This document shows, piece by piece, positions 36,269 to 50,800 of a stretch of 64,000 nucleotides of DNA. The stretch spans positions 186,001 through 250,000 of the forward strand of contig SIJG01000153.1 in assembly GCA_023374025.1 (NCBI GenBank). The letters are read 5' to 3'. Within the stretch, counting starts at the first letter, position 1. Each line of letters starts with the position of its first letter. Made by a program: the position numbers and the translations under genes. A model generated the notes under the pieces. That model did not search any database, was not told the DNA's origin, and worked only from the letters and a program-made list of their open reading frames with translations. This stretch comes from Heterodera schachtii (lineage: Eukaryota; Nematoda; Chromadorea; Rhabditida; Heteroderidae).

Positions 36269-39200
36269 TTAGGAATTGATGTACTAGGGCCGGAACCTGA
36301 TACCGGCTTTGGTACTTCATAGCTTTTTGGGCAGAAATTCAGAAATTTATTTTTGTACTCCTTTTAATTCCAAATCGAATCTAATCAATCGATCATTTTT
36401 GCCTCAAACTCATTCCAATATCCTTCCTCTCTCTCTCTCTCTCTCTCTCTTACAAAATAATTTTCTAATTAATCCTTAATTGTACAAATATTTGTTAATT
36501 CATCCTCAAATTTAAATTCTCCTTGTCTCTTTTTGCCCCCTTTTTATGATCAGGAGATTTTCTCTAGGCAAAATGCTGACAAAATTCACACATTTTCTTA
36601 CAAATCGTCACGGACATCCAAAACGGATTAAATGTGTACATGTGTATAATATCCCATCGTCTCGCCTAATCCACGCAAATTTCAGTCGCCCAATTTTTTG
36701 AAATTTTCTCTCATTTTTATCCCACCAAATCAATGCTGCATTTAAATCATATTTGTTCACATTATCATATAATTTGATCACATATTTTTTTAAACATCTT
36801 ATTTTTTGTTGGCCTTTTCCGTGACCATTTTTGTCTCTGACAAAAAACCACCGCCAAATTTTTTTTTAACTTTTTTCCCTTTTTTTTAGTCCCACACTTT
36901 TGTTGTTCCACTTAATCGCTTTCTTTTTCTTCCTTGTCTCCTCCCTTTTGGCCGCCGATTGGTGGAACAGAAATCGTTGGGTGCGCCGCCGCTTCCGAAA
37001 ATGCTTTATCCCCAAGGGCACCCACTGCTGCTTCTGCTAATCGGCAGCTTCGCTTTCTTTCACTGTCCCCCCCCCCCCCGGCGCCTCCCCTCGGGCGCAA
37101 CTGTTGTTGCCAGCCGCCGTCAATGGTGGGGATGCATTGCTTCATGTTTCTGCGCTTTTCCATCTTTTTTTTTGCTCTCTGAACCAGCAACTTTCCCTTC
37201 CTCATCCCTTTCCCTTTCTGCCAGCGATTGCGCAACGCCACCCCTCCCTCTTCCCCTCCCCCCTCCCGCTCTGTTTGTGCTGCTGATAATGGGGAGATAG
37301 GGGGGGGGGGGGGCATCTTCCCGTCTTTCCGAAAATGAAAATTGTTTTTTTTGCGAATTGTTTTGTTCATGCATGGTCTTTACCCCCCCCCCCCCCCGCC
37401 GGCGATAGGCTCAAGGAGCAAAAGGATGGGCCCGAGGGAGGGGAGGGGAGGGGGAGATTGAGAAGATTTGCCCCCTGCCCCGGGAGGGGGCAAGGGTTGC
37501 GCGAAAAGAAGACTTGTTTTCTACTTACCATCGGCGGAGGATGAAAGGATGTGCTGAGGAGGGGACGGGGGGAGAGGGTGTGATCATCCATCCCGCCCAC
37601 TCCACCCGATGATCATCCCCGTCCCTCCTCGTCCCCGTCCCATGCCCTCTCAGGCCCCCATCCGCCGCCGCCGCCAATGTGTTCCATTCCAAGTTCCAAA
37701 TCGCGCGGCGGCGGCAGCGTCCCTCCCCGTGACGCTTTCACTTTCTTCATCTCCCCCCCCCTAAGGGGATGTGATGGGAAGGGCAGGGGTGGGGGGGGGA
37801 AGACTTTCTCCGTCCCAAAATCGCGCAATATAATCATCCAATCCCATCTCCTCCCCCTTCCCTCTGCCTTCCACCAGCCAGCCCCAACAGAGCGCGACTT
37901 TCACTTATTTTTTTCTGGCGTCTCACGATTGGGACGACGATGGGGACGGACCGCGGGGGGGGGGGGGGGGGGGGGGGGGACAATTCCCCCCCCCGTCGCC
38001 CCCTGAAGCGATTACACAACAACAGCAGCCGATGCTTATTCGGATGGGCAATGGGCGGTGGTGAACGGGGGAGGGGCAAAACAGGTTCCTCCTCCACAAC
38101 ATGGACCTCTCGCGCGGGGCCCAGGGATGGGAAAGCCGACTGACTGTCCGCCGCCGACGCGACCGCTGCGCTTCGCCGCTGCGGCTGCCGCTGCAAAACT
38201 TTCTCCCATCCCCCGTCCGCTTTCCCCCAATGGGAAGCGATGCGCGCGCGCATGTGTAGCTTTAAACTGCTGCTGCTGCTTTTCCTTCCGCCGATTTGGT
38301 GGCTGCTGATGGGCCAAGAAGTTGTCCCCCCTCCCCCACTATTAACTGATGCAAAAAAAACCCCGATTTATTTTTTTGTGTTGCTGCGCTGCAGTAATAA
38401 TTATTGTCTACAAAATGTGGCAGCCAAGGCCAACAGCGGGCCAACCCCGCTTGCATTTTTCGGAAGACTTCAGTAAAAAAAAGCATTCTGTGAAACCGAA
38501 TGCTTTTTTTGGCGAGTGGCCAATTAGTGTCATGTCCACGACGGACTTTATAATTAAGACCCTCTTAATTTTCCGTTAAACTGATACTCTCTCTCTCCCC
38601 CTTTTGCTGCTTTGTCCAACCAACAGCAGCAGCAGCAGTCGTTTTTCCACAACTTTAAACTGATTATTGTTGTTGTCCCCCAACTTCACACAATCCGCAC
38701 GGAATGCGCGTGCTCTGAGGGGGACAACTCGATTCCTTCCGACCGATCGGAGTGCGGGGGAGGGGGGGGGGGAGGGAGTCCGCGCCGCGCAAAATTCCCC
38801 ATAAATCATTTTTATGATCACAATCACATCTCTTCTTCTCCTTCTCCCCCCCCCCCCGTCTTTTTCCTGGACGGCGGCGGGTCGTGGACCCCCGGGGTCA
38901 GGTCGGTCGCCGTCCGCTCCGCCAATCACCGCGCGCACCAATCATCTCCATCCGGGCCGAATCGGCGCCCGCCGCACACTTGTGGCCAACAACAGCAGCA
39001 GAACTGCTTTCACTTTCTCTCTGCAGCTAGGCTCCCCCATTGTTCTCCAACAATATATTCGTTCGACTGAGTCCATGGTTTGTCCCTCCCGGCGCATCAT
39101 CATTTTTTATGACGGCATGCTCCTCCTCCCCTGCTGCTGCTGGCCCATTCTTACACCATAACGCCACAGGATGGATGGATGGGTGGAAGGGAGGACAATC

Positions 39201-41298
39201 ACCACCATCATTATCATACTCCTCACGTGATGGAGGATGGGAAGAGGAGACTGAAGAGCGCCCCCTCCCCTCCCTTGGCCATGGTTTGGCCCATTCTTCC
39301 GCTGGGATTGGCCCTCCCCTCCCAGCCGGACCCTGTTCCACCAGTTCCAGTCTCACTCAGTCTGTCTGTCTGTCCCGCCGCAGGCAGGCAGGCAACATCA
39401 CACACAACGCGATCAAATAAGCATCCCATTATTTTCGCTTTCATTCACTGCTTGCTTTCTCCCCTCACTCACACCCATCCCAGTCCATCAGCTTTCTCCA
39501 TGGCTTGTCCCTGCCCCGTGGGCCAAATCGCCTCGCCCCGGGGGCGCAATGGGCGGGGCGACGCCCCACGGGGGCTTTCATCTTTGTTGTAGTTGTCCGC
39601 TGTTTTGTTGTTGTGTTCGTTCACCCATGGCTTTCACTTTCATTCCGTCGCATAGCATTTGCATTGTTGTCCTCCTCCTCCTCCTCCTCCCCTTCCTCCC
39701 TCAGCCGCGCAACAGCAAGCAATTGTTTGTTGTTTGTTGTTCAATGGTGGGCAGACCCACAGCAGAACACAAAACCGATCATCCGGCCCAACCCCATCCA
39801 ATCATCTGTATGATCATCAAATGAAGCATCACCACTTGATCAACCCTCCCCATCTCAATCATCACCGAGTTCCCGCCCATTTCCCAATCCCCAAACTTTC
39901 TCACTCTCTCTGGCGGGTCATTTAAAGCCTCAAATTGGTCCATGAATTTTCATTTTCATTTCTTTTCTCATTTATCTGATACCATATTCTGTCCGCTTTG
40001 GTCCTTCCTTTTGCTTGTTGCTCCTACGGTAGTGAGTGATGAGCAAACAAAAGCGTATATCTCTCTTTGTGTGCTTCCGCTCTTCTCTCCTCAACTCAAT
40101 TGGCTGGATGGTGTGTGGTTCCAGTAGAGTTTCATCAGTTCATCTCTTCCTTTGCTCCCGATCACCATCCCCCCCCCCTTGCCCAATCATTTACGCTTCG
40201 AATGTTGTGTAATATGCCCCTCACAAAAGTTCATTAAAAGCTCCCCTCCCTGCGCCCACTTTTTGTTGATCACTTTTCTCGTTCGGGGCCACAGTTGAGC
40301 ATCAACATTTTACGAGCCTCGATGATCACACACTGATCATTTCGAGCATTGCGCACCCCCCCCCCCCCCTTTTCGCCGATCAAGCAAAAACATTAATTGG
40401 GTTGGACCCGACCAAGCCAGAAAAGGATGGGGGCAGCAGGGAGATGGTTCCAGTCTGGCCCAACCAAAAAATGTTTTTGTCTTCCCGCAGGTCCCTCCTC
40501 CTCCCAAGCACCCCCGGCTTTGTGTTAAGAGGAGGAAGAGGAGAGACCCTCGACGAACGACGGACGGGGGACGGGGAGGGGGCACAAAGAGCACAGCGGA
40601 AGGATGCCCCTCCCCCTGTCCCCCCCCCCCCCTCCGATTAACATGATTTTGTCCCCCCCCCCCCGCCTCTGTTGTGTTTCTTCCGTCTTGGCCCCGCGGC
40701 GATTACGTGGCGGGTAAAAGCCTCCACCCCAAATCACTTTCTCTTCCCGTCGTCGGTCGGCCACTAATGGCCAAATCGCTGTTGTATATAATATATTCGG
40801 CCGGCTTGGATGGGCTCAAATTTTCCCGCTTCGTCGCCCCCCCCCCCCATTTTGCCTTTGCCTTTGCCCAGCGCCCAATCCAATCCGATCCGCGAGTGGT
40901 CCATTCATATTATGCATCGTTCATTTTTATTCATTTATCTACATAGATGGAGATTTATGGTCCCATTTAAGGCCTTAGGCTGTTCAATTATTTTGCCATT
41001 TTTTCGTGTGTTTGTCTCCCTCTTTTCTCCGTCCATTATAATGAAATTAAAATTTGTCACTTGTGGCACATACATTAAAATAATTGATTTAATTTGGCTT
41101 ATCGACCAAAACTGAAAAAATGGCACTTATCACTGATAAAAAGATATGCCTAAAACATTTTGGCACAAATGTAATAAATAGATGACCGACCATGAGTTGA
41201 ACTTTCGGGAAATTTTCTCATTTTGTATATAATGGGCACATTTTATCACCATCATTATCACAATCACAAACAGCCAACAACGATTAATAGTGATGTGC

Positions 41299-41329
<31 letters not shown>

Positions 41330-42951
41330 GGAGAAGATGGTCCGGTCCGTTTTCTGTTTATCTGCCAATCCGCCAAACTTGGACTTTGGGCCCGTCCGTC
41401 CACATTTACTTTCACATATCTCTCCACCCTCTTCGCCCCCCCCCCCGCTCTCATCGCCCACTGATCATCTTTCTCACTCTGTCTGCCCTACACACACTAT
41501 TTCTCCGTGTTTGGCTCAGCTTTGACCATCTGGCGCACTCCATCTTTGGACATTCCTTTGCCGCCCTCTCGCTTCCTCGCCTATGCTATTTATTCCCTCT
41601 TTCATTTGGCCTTCTTCTTCCTCCAATCTGTTGCTTTTTATAGTGTACTATTTCCTGCCTCTCTCTTTCTCTTTCTGTCTCTCTCTCTCTCTCGCACTCT
41701 GGCCCCAAATCTGTTGTCTTGTCCACTACTATTTCTGGCCCACTTTCTTACCCCAACACCCCGAGTAAACACTATTTCTATTTTACCCACCTTTCTCTGC
41801 CTAGCGCACTCTCTCGCCTCTCTCATTGTCCCTCTCCACTGATTCTCTTTAAGGTGTATTTGCGTGCGATGTCCCAATTCGGCGAGAGAGTTAACTGATT
41901 TTTGTATGCGTTTTCCCGTGACAAATTTGGGGGGATGGGGGGGCGGATGATGTGATGAGGGGAGATGAGGTGGTGATAAGAGCGAAAATCTTGGGCAGAA
42001 ATCTGGCGATGATCAGCCCCTCCCCCAGTCCCCCGCCCCTCCTAAAATTCTTTCCTCCCCAAATTCCCCGCTGATTAACTTTTGCTCCCCCCCCCCCAAT
42101 TTTCGATCCCCAAATTCTCTCTTTCTCTCCCCCATTTTCCATTTCCATGGTGTGCCCTCCTTTCCCTCTCTCTCTTCCTCACAACATACTGTAAACAAAA
42201 TCACCGAATAATACCCCAAAATTGCGGTTTCCCCCCCCCCCCCCCGGGCGCTAAAATGTGTCGAGAATTTGCAGCAGCAAAGCAAAGGAGGGAAGGAAGT
42301 TGCTTTAGCAGCAGCAGCGCAGCAAAAAGTGACCAAATGCAAAATAGCAAATAGCCATTTAAAATTTAAACGGCGAATTTTTTACTTGGCGTTATGTTGC
42401 GAAAGTAAAAAGAATTTTTTCCTTTTTATTTGCAAAGTTCAAAGAAAAATAACAAAAATACATAACTAAGTCGCAGTTGGTTATTTTGTTTTGAACTTTG
42501 AATATTTATAAAACTTTTTTTTTAATTTATAATTATTTTTGAATTTACAATCTCTAAAATTGCTTTTTTCTCAAAAATAAGAAAATAATATTTTGTTGCA
42601 ATTATGGTCATTTGTTGTATTTTTTTTTACAATATTTCACAGTGCAACTTTCTTCAATTTGTTAAAATATGTACACTAATTAATTGAACTTTTCAGGTCA
42701 TTCATTAATTAATTGATTTTACAATAAAAAAATTGGTGCCAATTCATTTCTCCATTTCACTTTTTTTCTTCTTTTGTGTGAACCTTCCCAAACAACAAAC
42801 AACGAATTAAAGCAGCGGATCGACTAAAAAACAGAAAACGAATTGGTAATTTTTTTTAATTTTAACTAAAGTCCGAGATTTTCCCGATCATCATCCTACT
42901 GTAACCCATACAGTACCCATATACAGTAATTCTGTTCTTCCCCCATTTCAG
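36269..42951. other. 6.7-kb gene-poor stretch upstream of dve-1
   Basis: GC-rich, with frequent C/G runs (37306-37317, 37383-37397, 37955-37979, 40357-40369), a (GAT)n run at 41298-41328 and CT tracts. Many long open frames exist on both strands but they are proline, arginine, glycine or serine simple sequence. Promoter or extra 5' exons of dve-1 may be here but none could be placed. Confidence 0.5.
41298..41328 (+). repeat. (GAT)n microsatellite
   Basis: About ten uninterrupted GAT units. Confidence 0.9.
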
Positions 42952-42970
42952 TGCCCCTGTGCTGTTCAAA

Positions 42971-44761
42971 ATGGTGGCCGACATGTTCCCGGTCCGTGTG
43001 CTGGTGGAGACGGTGCGCACCCAGCACTGTTTGGGCTGTGCCCATGACGGCAACCCGGTGGTGGACACTTTTGCCGTGGTCGGAGGGCAGACAATGCTGT
43101 GCCAACTGGTGGAGACTGTGCTGTCCGCGCTGGGCCTGCCCCAGTTCATCCAGGACTCAAAGGGTGGGCATCGCTTTTCGTGTCACTAATTAAAAATTTT
43201 TTTATAAAATTTTAATTTTATTGGGCAAGATTTTTTTTTTAATTTTAATTGGAACATGCAAAAAAATATTGATTAAATGTTATTGGCAACATGTATTTCA
43301 CTGATCCCAAAGTGTTCTTAAAAATTCTAATAATACATTTTCAGGGGTGTTTTAAGCCTTCAGAATCCGAATTCGAACATTAAAAAAATAATTTCAAAAA
43401 AAATAAATGAATAATTTTCAAATTTATTGAAAATACATATGTCAATGCCTTGGATTTTTTATATAAGAAATCAATTTGATTCACGCATTCACGGGGTTAT
43501 TTGACCAACAATGTTCTTGAAATGCAGCCAATTTTTTTCCGTAAATTTTGAAAAGAATGTAGGAAATCGGGGTTCAGAATTCGCCAAAAGGAGGCCGAGC
43601 TCGTACTCAATGCCATAAAAAACATTAAAAAAATTTTCGGGATAGTAAAAAACATGATTGATTGTCTTATTATTTGCTTTTTTAATAAAAAATAAAATTT
43701 GATTTTTTGCATTTTCCTCCAATAAATTTTTCCAAAATGTTTCCAATTCGCGGAGTTTGTTGCGCCAGCCCATTTCCATCATCCATTCATCCCCCTCCCA
43801 TTCATTTTTACCATTTTCGCGTTCCACTATTTCTTTTTCTGTTTCTTCTTTTTTTTCTGTCAAATTTGGCCTTCATCGGCGGATGGGACTTTCTTCGCCC
43901 TGTGAAGGCAAAAAAAGGGATGAAGAGGAGGAGGAAAAGAGGGAAGGGAAAGGAAGAGGAGAGATAAGGACGAGAAGGGGAAGGAAAAGTTATTGGGATG
44001 GTAGGAGGAGGGGAAGGGAAGGGGAGGATGAGGGGACAGAGCACCGGCAGAGAAAGCAGAGCAGGGGGATCATCGTCTTCCTCCCCCCCCCCCCCCCTTT
44101 CCCCTCTTTTTCATCGTGTTCGCTTTCGCCCGGCGGCGGTGTTCGTCTTCCCCCCCCCCGCCCAAATTAGGGGGGGGGGGGGGGGGAGCAACAGGTTTAT
44201 GGGGAAGAGCCCTCCTCCCCCCCCCCCCCCTCCCCCCCCCGTGTTATTTTTGCGGGGATTGTCGACAAAGAGGCAAATCGTCGAGAAGAACAAATTGTGA
44301 GGGAACAGCGGATCACAACGGAGGGAGAGAGGAATATAAGGGGCGGGGGGGGGGGGAGGTCATTAGAGTCAATCAGCAAATTGCGTCATTAGTTTAAGTC
44401 ATTTGTCAGTCACACATTTTTGGCGTATTTGAGCCGAAAATGGGATGTTTTGATATGTGAAACATTGAAATATGCTAATGATGGTTTGTCTTGTGGCCAA
44501 AAATGGCATGACAAATGAAGAAAATGGTAAAGTTAAGAAAGCCTTTTTTGGACGAGGGCAATTAAAAGGGCACATTTCATAATTTGCATCCCTTTGATAT
44601 AGCCATCAGATTATTAGTATGACTCAGGGTTTAAGCAAAAAATTATCATGGCAGAGGGCCGAGAATTGAGGCTACCAATACTCCGGCAAAAAAATTCTGC
44701 AAATGGATCAAATTGAGGTTCCACAAATTTTATTGAAAACATAAGCCATATTCTTTTCTCT

Positions 44762-44854
<93 letters not shown>

Positions 44855-47800
44855 AAATAAAAAAATTTCGCGGTATTCAAACAATTTATTTTTTGTAATT
44901 CATTTTTCCATATTGTTAATTTGCTTTAAAAGCCTCAAATGGTCCATCATTTTCCAAGTGTGTGCATTGAATGCCTTTCCATACCCTCCCCCCCCCCCCC
45001 CCCCTCCCCCCCGCTCCCTATGATTTGCCTTCATCCCCTCCGAATTTGCATATTTATGAGCAAAGAAAGGGTCGTCCGGATTGGATTGAGACAGATCTGC
45101 TGGGGCTGATTGTGGTGGTGAATTTTTTGTTGGATCATCCGCCACCGCCTCTGCTGAAAATGGACAGAAAACAGAGAAAATTTGGCGGGGGAAAATGAGA
45201 AAAAATGAAAGGAATTCGAATTTTTAAAGGCATTGAAGTGAATTTGGCCCAAATTGTAAATAAAAAAGGGTAAAAAAAAAATTCCTTTTTTTGGGGAAAA
45301 TCATTAAAGCAAAGTTAATTGACAGCAATTAATTTGCCTCCCTTACAAATTAGCGAAAAAAATCGATTTAAATTTTAAATTTTTTATTATAAAGAGAGAG
45401 AAACTGAAAAAAAATCAAATTAAATTTAAAAATGGGGAATAATACTGACAGATTTGCTTTTTCCAGGTCTGATCCAAATCAACAATTGGAAGCCGATCAA
45501 CTTCGAGACAATCACGGACAACCCGGAGGAATTGGTCAGCAATTTGTTCCGTGAAATTTCCACACACATCACACTGAAAATATTGGCAAAACGGTGAGTT
45601 GCGAAATGATTTCCAATTTAAGCCACAAACACTAAATGTTTTAAAATTTTTATAACTAACCAATTGACATGAAATTTGGTTGCTTTAAGCGTAGGCGTCT
45701 GATCGAAAAATTTCAAAATAAGAACATTCAACCCAAAAAATAAGATTTTACAATCAAAAATAAGAACTTTTTACAAAATTGTTTAAATCAATTATTTTTA
45801 ACAATTTATCGATCAAAAATGTATCAATTTATTATATTTTTTGCCTAACATTATCGATTTTAACAATTTTATTTTGAAATTTAATTGATTTATTAAAAAC
45901 GATTTTTCAAATAAATAACTTTGAGCTAAAATATAAATAATTCATAATTTTTGTCCGCCGAATTTGTCCATTCATTCGTCACGCATTTGCCCCATCCCCT
46001 CCAATTTCTTCACAACTCCCCGGTAAATCGCGTGATTTCCTTCCTTTTTTTATTCAGTCCCCCTCCCCATTTGACTTCATCCCCAATGGAATTTTAAGGG
46101 GATTTAAATGAATTTTACTTTGATTTGGGCAATTTTGTTTAAATGAGTAAATGTAAAGTTGAGAATGATTGATGGAAATGATCAATGATTGGAGAACAGA
46201 TTAAATCGAAAAACGGCCAAAAAATTGGATTTGGCTTAAAAAATATTTGGCTAATGAATTCCAATTAAATTGGCTTTATGAAAAGCACAAAAAACATATT
46301 AAATAAACATTCACTAAGAATACTTAAAAAAACAAAAATATTTAAGCAAAAAAGTCATTTTGTCGAATTGGTTGGGTATAAAAAATTTGTAATGCCATCG
46401 AATATGGATGATGTCAAGAATTATAATTGCTTCTAAGAAAAGTTACGATTGAATATTTTGCCTAAAAGTATGTGTATTTATGGTAGCCTTTATCGTGGAA
46501 CATAAAAATGTGAAAAATTATTTGGACAATTTGCCAAACATATCAATTACCTAATTGCCTAATTAATTAATTAATTGCAGTTCACCCAGCGACTCAAATG
46601 GCCAATGCATCGTCGACCTCAAACAGCGCCTGCTGAAGACAGCCATTGAGAAGCAACCGCAAATTTTGACTTCGTCCAATGGGCAAGAAGTCAAGCAAAT
46701 TCTTCAACAGGTGTGCTCAACCGCTGTTCGGCGTAAATTGCTTTTGGAGTTGGCACTCCGTCCACCGAAAATTTCGGGGGGTGTCCCATGCCTCAAGACT
46801 CTGAAACATTTTCCAACCACGGCATCGTCCAGGAAATTTTCTTTTAAATTTTGGTTTTTATTAAATTGATTTATGGGGAAACCCCCCCCCCCCCCCCTCA
46901 TTTCGTGCCTGTTTTGGAGTGAATAATTGATTTTTTTTAATCAAAATATAATTTCATAATTTATCGATTTTCATGAAAATTTATTGGTCATTTCTAAAAA
47001 ACAGGGACCAGTATTAATTATCGGGTTTTACCTGTTCGCGCATACGGAAAGTTCCATTTGGCGCTCACTAATGAATAAAGCCAATTAGGCTTTCTCGTGT
47101 TTCTTGAACTGCGTTAATTGTTGCTTGCAAGGTGATGGCCGGCGATGATGAATGCTCCGCGTGGATGGGCGTCCGCGAGCAAAGCGAAGCGGTGAACGAA
47201 TGGCTGGAACAAATTGTGGCCCAGCAAGAGAACAGCAGGAAGAGGTGGCAACATGGCCAAGAAACCCCAAGAACGCGCTTCCCAAAAATTTTTAATAAAA
47301 TTATTCTGGTTGGATATTTAATTCCCATTTTTTGGGCTTAGGAGATTCGATTTCGAAAGACGAATTCGATTTCATTTCTTGGCATTGGAATTCAAAAATT
47401 AATTATTCCTCCATTGCCAATGGGCAGGGCCGGATTAGCACGGATCCAATCACTGCAAATGTCTTTAAATATTTAAGAAATTTTTTAAATTAACTTCCAA
47501 TTTTTTAATTTAGACCAATTAGCGTGTTATAGGATGGGCCAGCCCATTTTCCGGGAGCGGTTTTAAAAATTTAATTTTTTTTAAACATTTTCCAATTTTT
47601 TAGCCCCCTCAGCAACATCCGGTTCAGTCCGGTGAGTGAGCTGCCTCGTCTGGAGCGTTGGTTCCGCTCCGACCCGAACCCCACACGCCAGAAACTGTTG
47701 TCCTACGCGAACATTCTGAACGCGGCTGCCTACCGACGGGCGAACAACAAAGTCACTTATCAGGTGGGTAGGGAGTGAATTTAAAATTGAATTTAAAATT

Positions 47801-50800
47801 TTTAATTTAAAAATTTAAATTTAAAAATTTCAGCAAATTTGCAATTGGTTCGCCAACCAACGCCGTACCCACCAGCGGGCAGTCGCCTCGCGCCAGTCAT
47901 CCTCCGCCGCTTTGCACCAAATTCAAAATGTTGCCAACGGTGGTGCACAACGCCAAACCCAAGCATTGGCAATGCTGCCGCTTAATGCTGGTAGGCGCCA
48001 AATATGTTTTGAATTTGGTGGTGCTGCTTGTCTCCTATTTTTCACAAGAGAATAAGTACATACAGTACCGAGTCCCCCATCATTATTATACAGTAGACCA
48101 ATCTATCAAATGAACACCGTGGTTTATTACAGTATGAAACCCAAAGGATTCCGTTTTTATTTCCCACGATATTCACGAAAATATGTCTATTCAACTGTCT
48201 ACATCGTTCAATTACAGTACCCAACCATCACCAACAGCAGAACCATCAGCAGGGAGGCGGCGTCAATTTCGCGCTGCTCAATTCGCTGGCCCAATTTGCC
48301 GCATTGGGTAGACAATTATAACGGTCGTATTTGTTTTTATATGGAACCAACAATTTAGCCGCTTCCAACTCCAACGGTGCCGGGAGCGGTGCCGTGCCGT
48401 CATCGGCCACTGCCGGTGGCACCATACAACAAATTGCTGCAAGTGCCGCAGCTGGTGATCTACAAGCGCAACAGAAACTTGCCAACGCTTTGGTTGTGCA
48501 ACTTTCGTCGGCCAACGCGGCACAATCGGCGACGACAACACCGTCGGCATTGCTTATGATGACCAACAGCAACAATAACAGTAGCAGCAGAGACACAAAC
48601 AATGGCAACAGCGGTGGTGGGGAGGAGCAACAACAACAGCAGCAACATGTGAGAGAACGAACGGGGCAATTCATCCCCCCCCCCTCCTCGTCGTATTCTT
48701 CATACCCCGAAAATTAAAAAAAAATCTCAAAAAATTCTTCAAAAAAATAGAAATTTTTTTATAAGAATTCAAACCTGTTTCTTGAGTGAAACCCGGGCTC
48801 TCTTGAATGGAGAGCTGCTTGAGAGAGTCTTTTCTTGAGTCGAGAAATTCTCGTGGTTTTTTTCGTCTCTGCCTCAACTATCTGGGTAACTGAGTCAAAC
48901 TCGATCGCGGTTCCCGACAGCAGATTTACTCGTGACTGTAAATGATGAGAGATTGGGTGGTGGGATTTGGGAAATCTCGGCACCATTCGCCTAATGAAAA
49001 AGAAAAATTGGATGTTAGGACATTTTAACAAATTTCGTTATAAAATTTTAGCATTTTAAGCAATTCTTTTCCGCGTCAGATTCCGTTCGCTTCTGTGCCC
49101 TTGGACATTCGGTCCAAATTTGAACCGTCCAACAGCTCGTCGCTTGGGGCGAGTACCAGCAACACAACCGCATCCTCCGCACAAATGGACGCCATTGTGT
49201 CCAGCAGTGATCAGTCTGATCATCATCACCATGCCCATCATCAGATTGGAGCAGTGCTTGAACATCATCACCACAATCACCACCACCATGACCACCATCG
49301 GCAAATGGGCAGCACCACGGCCACAACGACGACGGGCAGTGCGGGACAGAATTCGGATGTAAAAGCAAATTTTTCTTGTTTTAATTTAAATTAAAAATTT
49401 ATTAATTTATCATAGAGAATGGATGGCGGGTCCGAGTCGCCCCCCGGCAACGACGACATGAGCGTACACAGCGTGACGAGCGTGGGCGGATGTGCGGGCG
49501 GAATTGAAGCGGTACAAGTGCGTTTATTGCTGGTTTATCTACCGGTTTTGTGCATGGTTCTCTAATAAACATCGTTTTCTCCACTCCTACCGTGTTCTCT
49601 TCTTCCCACTTAACTACCGTTTTTTGGCGACAAATTAAGTATTTTTGGCCCATAGCCTATAATTTCTTCGAAAAATTAGAGAATTCGGATAATTGTAATT
49701 AATACATTTTTTCGCTGATTAGGTTTTTGTGGGAAACAAGGGGTGAGAAACGCTTTGTTTTCCCTCTACTGTACATTATTTAAAGTGGCGGCGATATGCC
49801 AACTCTTTCTGATTGCAATCACAAAGGTTGCTCGATCGAGTCGAGAAAGTCTCGAGTTTTTGGGGTGTTTAAGTATCTCGATTTCGAGCATCGTTTCATG
49901 GAAAACTAACAAATAAATGTCAAAGCAGCCCTTCCAAAACATTACTCATCGTAATCCCTCTTACCGTATCCCACTCCCTTTACAGTATATCACCACTCAT
50001 TCGTCCTCATCGCTGAAAGAGCATTCTTCCGTTGCCTGTTCACCGGAAGAAGACGTCCAATGGATGGACTGTGCATCACCACGAGCAGCAGCAACAGAAC
50101 AATGTGGCCACAGTGCCAAATGAACACGCAACAGAGCCAATGGACACAATGATGGCACAGCAACAACAGCAGCAAGACACCAACATGGTGAGACACTTTT
50201 TCTACCCATTTAAATAATTAATAAAAGTGCCTAAGTCGAATAGGGTTCGGGGATGGCATTGGACCGGATTTACGATTAAAATCTTCTTTTTCTGAAAACT
50301 TCTTTTCGGAAATCTCTCTAATTAAAAAAACATTTCAGAGCGGCCATTTCGGCACCGCGTCCGCCTCTCCGCCGCCCACTTCAGTGCTGACCAGCTCAGC
50401 CCAACTCCAGTCCACGCCAACTTCGTCCGCGACGCCTTCCGGCACAATGGCAGCCGCAGCAGCGGCGGCAGCTGCGGCCGCGGCCTTTTCCCAGCTGATG
50501 CCATCCGCACAACATCAGCTGCAACTGATGGCCATGGCGGCAGGTGGAAAATAATTAATCAAAAACCTTTTATTTAACTTTTTTCCACTTCATTAGGTAT
50601 GGCTGCATCGCCAGCAGTGACAACGGCGTCGAGCAGTACACTAATGATGAACAACACCAACCACAGCACGAGCAGCAACAACCTGAACACTTTGATGGGT
50701 TTTGCCGCTTCGTCGGCCGCTGGAAGCATAGGCACCAATGCATTAAAACAGTCGCCCTCCTCCAACTCGTTGAATAGCTTAATGTTGGCTAGCAACAACA

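Noticed and set aside
36912..38317. Several overlapping frames of 100-150 codons
   Set aside because: Simple-sequence composition, contradictory strands, no splice or domain support.
44614..44880. Arg-Glu repeat protein on minus
   Set aside because: It is the translation of the (CT)n microsatellite.
48246..48674. 142-codon Cys/Leu-rich frame on minus
   Set aside because: It is the shadow of the dve-1 exon 48359-48648, whose + strand frame fits the splice phases.
49048..49368. 106-codon minus frame
   Set aside because: Shadow of the His-rich dve-1 exon 49080-49358.
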